Shown here: positions 34,145 to 45,347 of the stretch, in pieces
How positions within the stretch are numbered: position 1 is the stretch's first letter
Layout: every line of letters begins with the position of its first letter
Source of the DNA: Aphrophora alni
Lineage: Eukaryota > Arthropoda > Insecta > Hemiptera > Aphrophoridae
Length of the DNA stretch: 64,000 nt
Direction: 5' to 3'
Assembly: GCA_963513935.1 (NCBI GenBank)
Contig: OY740771.1
Span: forward strand, 10,073,138 to 10,137,137
Position numbers and translations under genes: made by a program
The notes under the pieces: model-generated
The model's input: only the letters and a program-made list of their open reading frames with translations
Told to the model about the DNA's origin: nothing
The model's database searches: none

Positions 34145-34440
34145 TGCAGATTTGAGAAAAGTAATATAAAGAAAATTCAAATCTTTCACAACAAATATTT
34201 CGGATGATAGTGAATGCGCCTTGGTACATACCCAATGGAAATATTCACAGAGACCTTAAAGCGAATACATTTGTTGATGAAATCAAAGCAGTAGCAGCGA
34301 AGCATGAAGTACGACTCCAAACCCATACTAATGTTAGTGTTCAGCAGATGCTAGTACATAGAAATTCAGAACGAAGACTCCGTAGGACTAAACCCTTTGA
34401 CGTGGGTCGGTGATTGGATGGTAGCAATCTAGTTGAGATG
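34145..34440 (+). pseudogene. C-terminal tail of a jockey-like LINE, 5' truncated
   Basis: The open frame at 34204-34413 reads MIVNAPWYIPNGNIHRDLKA, then a helix, then HRNSERRLRRTKPFDVGR. The APWY..N..IHRDL and RRL+R.KP.D blocks are the conserved end of jockey-clade RT proteins. In another frame just upstream, 34155-34200 encodes SNIKKIQIFHNKYF, the preceding SNI..IQ block, so a frameshift lies at about 34200. The insertion begins inside family B-like sequence, typical of 5'-truncated LINE insertions. Confidence 0.8.
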
Positions 34441-34970
34441 CTGTAGATGAAAATACAGAGCCATTCAGTGGAATGAACATCTGACACACAGTGAAATTTT
34501 TTTTATAATTACTAGATAAGTTTGTAATTAATTGTAGTCTTGAATTAAATAGAAAAGTTAACTTAAATTTATCACATAATTAACATGTTCCACAACGAAA
34601 ATAATTTGAAACTGCTGTTATAAATTCACAAATACGTTTTATTTTCTTGTTTTGTTTGAGAATTTATAACAGCTGTTTAAAATTATTTCCGAGTTAACTT
34701 ATATAGTGCTTAATTTATTTGTGGGTATTCAAGTTGTGTTGAGATTCATTGCTTACATTTCGCAAAACTAAAACCGTTTATCTGGCTTATTGTTGATGTG
34801 TGACGATTGGGTTTTTAATTTTTTTATCTCACCAAAGTTAACGACTTAACTGTACATACTGTATAGCGCTTAATTTATTTGTGATTGATTGCTTACATCT
34901 CGCAAAAGTTAACGGTTTATATGGCTTATTGTTATTCAAAATTATTAATTGGAATAAAATAAATACACTT
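34441..34970. other. No gene recognised
   Basis: AT-rich; TATAGTGCTTAATTTATTTG near 34702 and ATAGCGCTTAATTTATTTGT near 34863 show an internal duplication of about 160 bp. Confidence 0.4.
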
Positions 34971-34974
34971 AACC

Positions 34975-35160
34975 CTCCAATAATAATTTAAAATCATCAG
35001 GGTCCGAAAGGAACAAGTGTCGATAAAGAGAGGACCTGATAGAAAGATAAAGAGAGAGATCTAACCCAAACTACACGAACAAAAGTGTAGATCCAGCTAG
35101 GACCTCTTGGGATTGAAAAGTCCGTACTCACTAGATGTGAGCCCTAAGGGTAACTTATCA
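34975..35160 (-). repeat. Family A copy
   Basis: AACAAGTGTCGATAAAGAG, GACCTGATAGAAAGATAAAG, AACCCAAACTACACGAAC, TCCAGCTAGGACCTCTTGGG and TCCGTACTCACTAGATGTGA GCCC. The head is well preserved. Confidence 0.75.
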
Positions 35161-35605
35161 AAAACGTATATTGTTACCCATACGACACAGATTTTTTAAA
35201 ATAAGGGGTAAAAAACCCGTTCCGTTTGCTTTAACATTTTAAAATCATTAGAACACTTATAAACTAAATTTCCAGCTACACTTTGAAGTACAGAATGTTG
35301 CAAAGGAATGTGTTATATAATCAATTAATATTTGATATGACAATTGGCATGCCGATGCCCTCGTTCTTAGCTTTATCTGATCCAATAAGATAAGCCTTAT
35401 CAGTTATCACACAGTAGCTTCTTTGAATAACTTCTTCTTTGCTGTTACTAAAATAAAAATAACACTTCATCATTCATTGTATTGTAGGCGTACTGTAGAT
35501 GTCGCAGACGTTTTTCCTTACCAGTCAATATAGAGTTCCAAGTTAGTAAAAAAGTTGTAATTGCTTGGTTGTTTCCTATCTATTTTTATTCAGTCATTAG
35601 AAATA

Positions 35606-36325
35606 CCGGACGTTTCAAAAGTAAGTTAAAACTTTAACTGACTATAGTTTATTTGTTTATTCATAGAACAAAATAAAAATACATAAATTCCTTTGGAATT
35701 AAACGGGATTTAATAAAAAACACGTAAAATTCTTACTTGTTAGGGTTATTAAGACGGTGGTAGAAGTGGCCGCCATTCTCTCCCTCGAGAAGCACTAGTC
35801 TTTCCTCTACTCTATGCGCGGCATTTCTCATCGTGTTGACATTTATATCAGTTACGTTTTAAATAATTGTTTCTTTCAGTTCCTTCTCTTACGATTGAAG
35901 GTCTTCCTGGCCTCTTGATGTCTCCAACGGACCCGGGGTGGTGTCAAACTTACGAGGTCCATCCCTCAAATCGTCGCAAGTACGAAACTTTCACTAACCC
36001 GGCTGATAAACTGCGTTCACATTCATAACAACACTGAATCAATGCGATGCGTGTTTGTAAAGGTAAAGTCATGATGGTATAAAACAAATCAATTATTGTT
36101 AACAACTACAAGTTTACCACCTACTTAGTTCCTGTGTTTGAAATTAATCAACAATTAGAAACTCGTTGCTATGGCAACTAATAAATAGCAACGATAATAA
36201 CAGCTGATTTTCTAATAAATCCCAATTATATCTGCAAACAATAAAGAGTTTTTTTCTCGGGAATTGGGGAACAAATAACGAAACCACAATCATTTAAAGT
36301 TTTAAATTACTTTTGAACAATACGT
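35606..36325 (-). mobile_element. Mariner-type deletion derivative with TIRs and TA duplication
   Basis: The left end CCGGACGTTTCAAAAGTAAG TTAAAACTTTAA matches the right end in reverse complement (ACGTATTGTTCAAAAGTAAT TTAAAACTTTAA). TA flanks both ends (35604-35605, 36326-36327). The 720-bp body is too short for a full transposase and holds fused terminal pieces of one on the minus strand. Confidence 0.8.
35745..36072 (-). pseudogene. Fused N- and C-terminal remnants of a mariner-like transposase
   Basis: From 36072 the minus strand reads MTLPLQTRIALIQCCYECER S, a helix-turn-helix start, then KRPGRPSIVREGTERN (the GRP linker), stops and frame changes, then NAAHRVEERLVLLEGENGGH FYHRL and a stop near 35750. 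The last part matches the usual R...C..A.G.HF.HLL end of this transposase group. The central DD[D/E] catalytic region is missing. Confidence 0.65.
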
Positions 36326-36477
36326 TATGGTGAAAAAGTTGGCATATTATTTTTCCTGAGCGAAATACATAAATTTTTGTTAAATATCTGGGAACATTTG
36401 ACGCTATTAATAAAAAACTAAATGTTGAAAATTATAAAATTATTCTCATAATTTATTTTCTTTAACACTTACGCCGA

Positions 36478-36483
<6 letters not shown>

Positions 36484-36552
<69 letters not shown>
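36484..36552. repeat. (TA)n(TG)n compound microsatellite
   Basis: (TA) from about 36484 to 36516, then (TG) to 36552. Pure within each block. Confidence 0.95.
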
Positions 36553-36553
<1 letters not shown>

Positions 36554-36639
36554 CCTCTTTACACATATAAGCCTACATAATGTAGAGCAAGTTATATGAT
36601 GGATCGAAAAATATATGCCGAATATCCAGTTTGTCGGAC

Positions 36640-37010
36640 CCTGTGTTCAAAAAAAGGGATTTTTAGAATGTCTACTTGTCATATGTGTCTCCAAGACCGA
36701 TGAACCGATTTTAATAAAAATTTGATTTGAGTATATTTTGACTATATATCGGAATGTTTTTCCATCCCCCGCCGCACAACATTTGGGGGAGATTGCCATA
36801 AACAAGACAAAATTACGATTGTCTAAAAATCGGTTTTTTATCAAATTGAGTCCAAGTGTAGATTCTAAGGACCCGAATAAAACAAATTTATGAAGACGTA
36901 ATTTCTCAAATTTGGCTCTATCGATTTCGTTCAAATTTTAATAATTCACGAAGACTACCTAATCGCAATTGAACAAATATTACAATTCAGGGGAACAAAA
37001 ATGATCCTTG
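36640..37010. repeat. Family G copy
   Basis: CAAATTTGGCTCTATCGATT, TCGTTCAAATTTTAATAATT and ATTACAATTCAGGGGAACAA match 40560-40660 and 50255-50345. The minus open frame 36647-36934 is repeat-derived. Confidence 0.55.
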
Positions 37011-37288
37011 ACTGAGGTTCAAAAAAACCTCAAATACGATTTATGTCAAGTACACTTTCTATAGCACAAGCGTCTAAGGCCTATTTAAATATATTAAAAC
37101 TTCTTCAATAACAGCGTCAATAGTTCATTTTCATTTTGTCACTGACAATAGTTGTTCCTGTTACTAATCCGATTGTAAATTGATGTGTGAGAAAGTTTGT
37201 GCAATATTCTGCATCGTTTATCGTTATATTGATCACCATGGCAACGTTTCAGCCATTTTATACTTACGTAAAAAAACCCACAACTATA

Positions 37289-38075
37289 CAGGGTGTCAGA
37301 AAAACCTTGGCGTTCTTATATATTCAGATTCTACACACAAAAATTATTGTTCATTAAAATACTATCCAATTCCCCGGTTTAACCACTAACCACCATTTTT
37401 TTTTTTTTACAAAAAAAAAAAAAAAAAAAATCTAAATATGAAAATAGATAAGATATTAAATTTCAAATTTGGAATACGCATTTCAAATGTTTACATTAAA
37501 AAGTTTCGTATTAGAAAAATCAACATTTGAAACTCAAGATTTAAATCAGAATTTTAACCAATTGTATTGTATTTTTAATCGTATTATCATTGACAGTGCC
37601 ATAGAACTGGATGTTCGAAGTGACCTCCGCTGGTGACAACACATTGTCGACGTGCCATACTCGTTCCGACACTCCAATCGAACACCTGCTACACAATTAA
37701 CTATCAAGAAATTGTGTTTTCAGTTTTCTATCAATTACTCAATTATCTTTTGACGTTAAGAAAACTATTTCATCAGTCGTTAAAAGTGAGAAATATTTAG
37801 TCTCTTGTGAATTCTTTGTTAAATTAACGGCTTTCAAGATATTCGATTTTAAACATTTCAAACGGGCGCCATTTTGTGTATCGTTATCATTTATACTGCG
37901 CATACCCAAATATGAACTGTATATTTCCAAATGTTCATGTGTAAAAATACAAAATGGCGGATAGCGGCAAAAACGAAAGTGAATTGGAAAGTATTTTACT
38001 GAACATTTTTCGTTTCTTCAAGTGTGTAGAATCCAAAAATGTATAGAACGTTAAGGTTTTTTTTGTGACGCCCAG
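37289..38075. mobile_element. TIR element with TA duplication and long inverted ends
   Basis: The left end CAGGGTGTCAGAAAAACCTT GGCGTTC and the right end in reverse complement, CTGGGCGTCACAAAAAAAAC CTTAACGTTC, are inverted repeats. Similarity goes on for about 110 bp (GATTCTACACAC, AAAATACT.TCCAATTC, CCATTTT). TA flanks the ends (37287-37288, 38076-38077). The interior has no transposase and includes a family D-like stretch at 37700-37870. Confidence 0.75.
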
Positions 38076-38590
38076 TATAGAAGGTTTTATCTTTAATATA
38101 AATTTTGTAATATCTCATTTTGTGGAGATTTATGATCTGCATATGTATATTAAATACTAAAGTCATGTAAAGAATAAAACCAATAAAAATGTTTCAGACA
38201 GTTTGTAAGTGGAATGCAGCTTTAGATTTCAAAGATATGATATTGCATAACCTACGCCGTGTAACCGATACACGGGGGCAACCCAAACATAACAAAAGGA
38301 GGGACCATCATGGTATTTACCTATCTCCACCATATAATGTAATATCCGAAAGTTGGTTTCCTTGTATGGAACGTTAAATTGTATTCAAGGAATCTTATCC
38401 AGTGTTGTTATACAGGTTTCTAATTGTGTCCATCATCCTTGATCGACTAGACCCTCGTAGATGTAAATATTAAACTTGTATCAATGTAGGGGGAACCTCG
38501 TGAACATAATATATTGTCGGCGACTCGGCACTTCTATATCTCGTTATTATTTCTGGGGGAGTGGGGTTGGTACAATTTACACGCAGAATT
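38076..38590. other. No gene recognised
   Basis: The plus open frame 38189-38377 (62 codons) has no motif I recognise and no splice or promoter support. Confidence 0.3.
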
Positions 38591-38905
38591 GAAATCTACA
38601 CAATTTTACCGAATGTTAGTTAAATAAAACATGAGTTAAATAAACGTGTGAACAAAACTGTTTAAAATGGCCGCCAATTTAATTAGATTTTAATACATTT
38701 CAAGGGTTCTATATGAGCACAGTATAGTCCCCTATAACAAATTTCATGTTCTTTCTTAATTGTTAATTGTCGAAAATCACTTTTTATGTTTTTGACCCCA
38801 TGAAACGAGAAAAAAAAACAGAGATAGAAATTTTTGACGATTACCAAACTATTCTCCGTATACTGGATAAGTAAAAAAACGGGGAAAAAAAACTTCAAAA
38901 TGGCG
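38590..38905 (+). repeat. Family C copy, CACACTATAATCCCC module
   Basis: GAATTGAAATCTACACAATT, GTGTGAACAAAACTGTTTAA, ATGGCCGCCAATTTAATT and GAGCACAGTATAGTCCCCTA, parallel to 1950-2190. The minus open frame 38683-38898 is antisense to it. Confidence 0.6.
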
Positions 38906-39024
38906 GATGTTTGAAATATTTTTTCCTGTAGTTATTTCATACCTAGGAGATGGAATAGCTTATTTTGCACAACTGCATTATATTAATGTCAGAGGTCGCT
39001 GGGTATATATTAAAACTAAACTAA

Positions 39025-39345
39025 ATCTCGTGCACTGAGAGTATTTGCACACAAGACAAGGAAGCTGTGGAATGTGTTGCTAAAGAACAGTTTGCCTTTC
39101 TCTGCCACAGTGCTTGCTACCTTTCACATTCCACGGGTAGGTACTTGTACACTCAGTGCAAACACTGGCGGCGAGGTACATGACTGTACCTTGCTTCTTG
39201 CGTTCATACTACGTGATATGAAAAGCAGCTGATATTTGAACCATGATAAGTTATAATGTTTGTGTTTGTGTGTGTGTGTGTGTGTGTTTTTGATTAGCCT
39301 ACGTCCTCAACCATGATATAATCAGATATAATCATGGTTGACAAG
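39025..39345. repeat. Two small foldbacks and a (TG)n tract
   Basis: GTGCACTGAGAGT with CTGTGGAATGTG (39031-39080) is mirrored by CACATTCCACGG with ACACTCAGTGCA (about 39126-39163). A second hairpin, TCAACCATGAT facing ATCATGGTTGA, lies at 39307-39342. Between them is (TG)n at about 39262-39288. No gene is seen from here to 39800; the open frame 39565-39765 has no motif. Confidence 0.5.
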
Positions 39346-39799
39346 AGCCACTAATCTGGGACGAGGCTATATATAGCCTCCCTCTGCATAGGTAAAAATT
39401 TACAGTACATAAAATAATAAGGGTTAGTTAATATTTTTACTTACTCAATTTAGGAAATACGAGGTATGGGCTAGAAAAAAACGTAATTATTGGTGTAACA
39501 TTAAAAAAAATTTTTTTTTCTCCTTAACAACTTTTACATTATCCTCTTCAATATACTCACCTCCATGATCCCTACATTCGAACTTTACATTGTTCAAAAC
39601 GTGTTTCAGGTCTTTTTGATGTATACATCCACCTATGCTCTCATTTATAATTTTCATCTGACTTTCTGTGAGCCGTCCCCCATTGTAGTTGGACAGTCAG
39701 TAAAACGCATCAAAACCAAAGTATTCAGATCCAATATGTATATGCACGGAATTTCAATTTTCTAACTTAAACCATAAAAAAGAAAGGTAGGGAGGAAGA

Positions 39800-40010
39800 G
39801 GCTTAAAACTCACCCTGTGTACACACCTACGAGGCACGTAAAGACCTAGCCGACGTCAAGAATGTAGTGATTACAATTACGATGTCAGAAAATCTGTGTA
39901 ACAACTGTTTTAAACAAACTTACCCTACTGGATAAGACACCCTACAAGGGCCAAGAAACCAACTTCTTGCCATTACATTTAGAGGTTGTGGGGGTAAGTA
40001 TAAGTACACT
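39800..40010 (+). repeat. Family C copy, right part
   Basis: CACACCTACGAGGCACGTAA, ATCTGTGTAACAACTGTTTT, AAACAAACTTACCCTACTGG and CCAAGAAACCAACTTCTTGC, shared with 30500-30600 and 59690-59770. Confidence 0.55.
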
Positions 40011-40254
40011 TTAAAGATAATTATTTATAAATGTTTTTTATTTCTAAGTTAGAGAAATTAATTTATCAAACTATCGACTCTGATAGAATAAAATTACTGG
40101 AGATTTCACGGCCACAAATACACAACTGATGGCAAATTAGACTGAAACACACACAAAGAGCAAAGAATTACAACGATATGTTAATCCACTGTAATAAACA
40201 GTTTTACCTAAATATTTGCAACCGTCGAAGTTACAGTGGTCACTTCATCTACTA

Positions 40255-40690
40255 TTGGTTGTTTATGAAAGAAGTCATTTTTCACAATTGGCTCTACCGG
40301 TTTTGTTGAAATTTTGATGAAAATAAATGACACAAGCCCTTGCGCAATTAAAAACAACAGTTCAGGAATAATTGAATTAAAAAACAAATATCTAGATTTG
40401 TAATTTTCTCATATTTTTTAAAAAACTGCCGTACAAAAAAACAACCTAAAATTACGATTTTCTCTTCCGTATTGGTCGCCATCCCTACAAAAAACTCGGC
40501 CCATGAGTTATCGGTAAAAAAAAACCCGAAATATTCGGATATTGAGCTGTTATAAAATATTTAATTTCTCAAAATCGGTTCTACCAATTTCGTTCAAATT
40601 TTAGTGAATCTTTGACCCAAACTCGCAAGTAAAACAATATTACAGTTCAGGGATATTCGTTAATAAATACTATTTACGCTGAGGTGGCGT
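40255..40690 (+). repeat. Family G, two consecutive copies
   Basis: CAATTGGCTCTACCGGTTTT with GAAATTTTGATGAAAATAAA (about 40270-40380) and CAAAATCGGTTCTACCAATT with TCGTTCAAATTTTAGTGAAT (about 40565-40690), each followed by a TTCAGG..A motif. Confidence 0.55.
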
Positions 40691-41670
40691 TTATTGCTCA
40701 AGTAGAGACAGCTTATCTTAGACAATAACGAAAAATACTCTCCGTGTACATACACTGTCAATCATCTTCATGAATAATTACTTCCTTTTTCAACTTTAAA
40801 ACGTTGTTTGTTGTTTATTTATGTTATTTTACATGTAAGAATTAATCTAACCTACATACGGGACATTTCCTGTATATTATAAATCAATTCAAATAAACTT
40901 AACCTAAATTTCGTTTTGTTCGGTTGCTATTCGGAGTGAGCAAAGTAGTGTGCAAAGTGAAACTGTTGAGAAATCAGCTGTTTTGCAAACTAATTTAAAT
41001 GAACAAAATGCCACTTTGTCAACAACTGTAGACAATAAATATTTGTTTCAAAGATTATGTACATAGATTATTTTCTATTTGAGTGGTAAGTAATTGGCAA
41101 CTACCGAACTGGGGTTTTTGAACTTAGGGTACCTCAGAACGGATATATCTGCAAAAACTACGTCTATGGGATATAGGGAGAAAATAAATATACAAAGAAT
41201 TATCATAGCCACTCAATAAACAGAGTTATAACAATTTTAACGTATTATTTTTCAAAGCTGTGATTGGTGAAACAGCACTGTCGTGAATTTTAAAAATTCG
41301 GTTCTTTTCACGACGCGGAATGAAGGAAAATTAACAAATTCTAGACGTAAAATAGGGTTTTCTTCGCCGAACCATCGGATATGGGAGGAATCTAAAGTAA
41401 TTTGTTATTGAAGGTAATTGCGTTGATGTTTTGACATTTGATAGGAAGCGAGAAATACAGATTAGAATGATGCAAGGTCTATCTCTAAAGTGGGTCAATG
41501 AAATATTGCTACCATGCGAAGCAAATTACATTTTGTATTCTAACCCCAGATCAGATTATCGTTTAGATCTTTAGTGTTATGTAAAATAAAACAAAACACT
41601 TTTGATTGTAGGACGGGTGGGGGGTAAAATTTTTTGCTATTTCTTTTAGAGAAATTTTATTTTTTTCTTG
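40691..41670. other. No gene recognised
   Basis: AT-rich DNA with no motif-bearing open frame. Confidence 0.3.
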
Positions 41671-41679
41671 TTGTTTAAA

Positions 41680-41910
41680 GCCGACAAACTTCCTTGTTGT
41701 TATCACCGCCTTAAAAATAAAATAATGACTCATAAATCTCGAATACTTTAATAGCATCTGTCTCGTAAGAGAACAAAAGTTGGTCAAAAGAGACCTGATA
41801 GGACAGAAGGATTTAACTTTTGACTACATGATAAAAACGTGTAGATCCAGTTAGGACCTTTGGGATTGCCACGCCCGTACTCACTTATACTGAGCCCTTA
41901 AGGGTTAGTG
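41680..41910 (-). repeat. Family A copy
   Basis: CCGACAAACTTCCTTGTTGT TATCACCGCC, TTTAATAGCATCTGTCTCGT, CAAAAGTTGGTCAAAAGAGA, CCTGATAGGACAG, GACTACATG and GATTGCCACGCCCGTACTCA. A long copy useful for a consensus. The open frame 41563-41787 overlaps it and is not a gene. Confidence 0.75.
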
Positions 41911-42169
41911 AAATTTTAAAATTATACAATAATTTGTCTCTTTTTGGAGATGAGTATATTTTGAACAATTTATTGTTTTCAGCCTTTATTTTCTCACATA
42001 AGAGAAAATAATCTCACGGCTTAAAAAGTCGATGGCTAGTTGTTTGGGCAGTTTCTAAAAAATAATTTTTTTTGGACTAACGGTGTCTCAAAAATATTTG
42101 AGGTCCCATTAGTCCAAGAAAGTGATTTTTTTTTAGAATGAAAATTTGGTACTTTTTTTCCATTATTCC

Positions 42170-42440
42170 GTTAACTCGAAAATTGGGGGGTGGAGGGGGG
42201 GGGGGTAATTTACAAAAATTCACAAAATTACGATTTTATTAAAAATCAGCTCTAATGATTTGGCTCTCAAGTGGAGCCTCTAAGGACCCAAAGAAATGTT
42301 TTGGTCACAACCTCATTTAACAATGCCGGTTTATAAGTTAACGGTAAAAAACAAATCTGTCATATCTCAAAATCAGCTACATGGATTTCGTTCAAATTTT
42401 ATTTTCGTTTCACTTATTGACTGACAACGAGAAACTGGTT
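42170..42440. repeat. Family G copy with adjacent poly-G
   Basis: A G-rich run at about 42184-42206 is followed by AAAATCAGCTCTAATGATTT and CAAAATCAGCTACATGGATT TCGTTCAAATTTTA. Confidence 0.5.
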
Positions 42441-42554
42441 GGTTTTGAGGAGCGAGTTTGACGTTTTTTCCAAAGTTTATTAAAAAAATATCACCGTTTC
42501 TTTAGCTCCGACAAAAAATATATTATGACAGTTTGATTTGTCTATTGAGCGAGT

Positions 42555-42710
42555 TAAAAAAACCTCGAGTCACCGAAACGAGCGTAGCGAGTGGAGACAG
42601 TTTCACACGTCATGTACCTCTTCGAGGCCTATAGTGTCTAAGAAACCAATTTTTGTGCAGTACATTTAGAGCATTTTACTTTTGTGCTTGTATTAGATTG
42701 TACGATGGGG
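42555..42710 (+). repeat. Family C copy, GAGCGTAGCGAGTGG module
   Basis: CACCGAAACGAGCGTAGCGA GTGGAGACAG, CGAGGCCTATAGTGTCTAAG and AAACCAATTTTTGTGCAGTA CATTTAGAG. The open frame 42653-42982 (109 codons) starts in it. Confidence 0.55.
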
Positions 42711-43089
42711 CTAGGATAAGTACAACCAACTTGATTGTTTTTACAGACGTTTCAATCAATACTTACAATCTTTTAACGTACGATACACATCGACAAGTAA
42801 CAAAAAAATCAATTCAAGTACAGCTAGTGACCTTTACAATTGTAATTTCTAGGAAATATCATAGGTCGCGCTATCATCGACCACTGTCTTGCCTTGTGAA
42901 GGACGCTAATGGATTAAAACAAGGTAAATACATTGAAGTAGACAGGGAGACCATCTTGTTGCCTATAAATAACATCATATAATAGAAACCAACCCTTGGT
43001 TTCTGAATATATTAAACGAACATTGAACTAACTTTATCATGCACAGATCAAGAATTTTTTCAGAGAAATCATGGTACTAACCCATCCCC

Positions 43090-43745
43090 CATCATAGAAT
43101 ATATGCAGATCTTGTTAAATTCCAAAAGTTGTTTTCTTGAGCTGTCTAGGAAATAGTAAATTGTATTGGTAGATAAATGGTCATTTAAGGTAAATTCAAT
43201 TCCACACAAAAATGGAGTTTTTGGGAACAATTTAAAATGTTCAAATGTGAAGCTCCTTTAAGTACACTAAATTTATAAGTCTCGTTTAATAGAAAATAAC
43301 TGGACAAACTAGAATTTGCTATTTTACTCCAATTGAAAATGGCGACCAGTCTAATATTCAAATATAGTATACTTTAAAATTTTAGAATATTACAACTATT
43401 AGGTCTAAGTTTTTGCTATTATAATTTTGTCTGCTTATTATTTTCCTTCTGAAGTAAAATCTATTTTTTGAATAATTGACAGGGCCGCCATTTTGAATTG
43501 TAGTAAGATAACAACCTCTAATTTGCACAGTTATTTTCTATTAAACGAGACCTAAAATGATGTATTACTCCACGGTTGTTTAGATTTGAAAATTTTGAGT
43601 TACTCCCCCCTTCTCCATATTCCCCCCCAAAAAAACCTCCTTTCGGGGTGGAATGAATTTACCTTGTAATAACAAAATATAGTGTTTTTAGACAAAAGTA
43701 ATTTCTACAATTTGAGTTTTCTACCTTTTAAAGTTTAAAAAAACC
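43090..43745. repeat. Family E foldback, uninterrupted
   Basis: The left half (AAGTCTCGTTTAATAGAAAA, TTGCTATTTTACTCCAATTG, AAAATGGCGACCAGTCTAAT) is mirrored by GGGCCGCCATTTTGAATTGT, GCACAGTTATTTTCTATTAA and ACGAGACCTAAAATG. Near 43600-43660 are C-runs and CCTTTCGGGGTGG. This copy gives the empty-site reference for the family A insertion at 19955-20180. Confidence 0.65.
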
Positions 43746-43929
43746 ATCCACGGACTTTTATGTAGTCTATATTTATAAAGTAAAAAAAGAAGTGGAATTA
43801 TACCCAAGTAATATTAATAGTTATAAATTGCAGTTTAGAAATGCAAAAAAATCTATAATTACAAAACCAAATAATGTATGTTTCACTAAATATTCGATTT
43901 TATATCACCTAGAACATTTAATCTAAAGA

Positions 43930-44420
43930 GATATTAGGCACAGTATCAGTAGACGAAAAAAAAAAAATGGAATAGTTGTTAAAAATCCCCGAAATGGATT
44001 TCGAGTATAGGAGCGAGTGCCACCCAACCCAAAATTTGACGAGGGTAATCCAGGTAATTTTTCGATTGGCGGAGCGAGTGCCATCGGTCATAAGAACAGA
44101 GAAAAGGAATCCCAAGAATAACCTACTGTTATTGACTCCATTCATTTAAACAAGAAAGTACTATTTAAACTAATACTGCAATAATTAATGAAACGTGTCT
44201 AACCTAACCTAACATATTACTGTACTACTTTCCATTTTGGTGGTTTGAGGAGCCTTCCGTTTTTTAAATCTTCTAAATCAATAATCTTCACAAGCCATCC
44301 TACCATACTTATTTTGTACTACTGTTAAATAATTCTACTTGGCACTCGTTCCTCAAGTGGAGATTTAACAGGTACCATTAAAAAGGCGACGGCACTCGCT
44401 CCGTTTTCCGTGGTTTTCCT
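43930..44420. repeat. Family C-related GAGCGAGTGCCA repeats
   Basis: ATAGGAGCGAGTGCCACCCA, TGGCGGAGCGAGTGCCATCG and, inverted, TTGGCACTCGTTCCTCAAGT GGAG and GACGGCACTCGCTCCG. A CTAACCTAACCTAAC stretch lies near 44202. The facing motifs suggest a decayed palindromic element. Confidence 0.45.
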
Positions 44421-45347
44421 TTTGAAAATTCAAAGATAAGGATAAACAAAAATAATGCAATTAAAGATAGATCATTTAAATCCACTGTACATTTTAACTT
44501 ATCTAAAAAGAAAATTTAAGATATTTTCACTAACAAATTACTAATTACAATTACTTAGATGTCTTGAGTATTTGATATGTATACCTTCTTTTTCGACAAT
44601 CCTCTGCTCAGCTTCGCCTAAGAGATTGTATGTTTTTCCTTAAAGGTTGAATTTTATGATTTGATATGATTTATTTATTTTATTTTGTATATTTAAAAAA
44701 AAAGGGGGCATAATAATAATAGTAACAATAATAATAAAGAAAACTGTATTTAATTTAGTTTATTTTTATATATATATAAGAGTTGTTGTTAATTTATTTA
44801 AAAAATATTAATGTTAGAGAGATGATTTATTACTTTTTGTTGTATTTTTTTTATTTGTTTTAGTTAGCTTTCAAATATGTATATTGTTTAATTTATATGT
44901 ACCTGGAGGAACAGCACAATAAAAAATAATAAATAACAGAAGTGTTCTAACGATTTTAGAATAATTTGTCCATGTTTTTAACATGGTTCTTATCAGTGGT
45001 ACACCCAAGATGGCGGACACGTCAGAAAATTAACAATTATTCGTTCCGTTTTATGGTTTGTAAGTAAAAGTAGTAAATAAAAACAATTCTAAAACTATGA
45101 ATAGCAAAATGAATGGATAAGATAACAACAGTGGGAAGAGGTGTGGGGGCACAATATGCATATCTGTGTTAGTTTCCGGTTTATCCATTTCCGGACCGCT
45201 GTGAAAGTAATTTTAGTACAATACAATATTTTTTGCAGTTCCCATAACATTAACATAACTGCGACGTAATTATAAATATAGTCCGTTTCTATTAATACAA
45301 TACTAACTTTTTTTTTAAACACAATTAGCTACAAAGAATATACAGGG
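44421..45347. other. No gene recognised
   Basis: AT-rich, with AATAATAATAGTAACAATAA near 44710 and (TA)-rich text near 44770. No coding signal. Confidence 0.3.

Noticed and set aside
42653..42982. 109-codon plus-strand open frame as a gene
   Set aside because: It starts within a family C repeat and shows no motif or signal.
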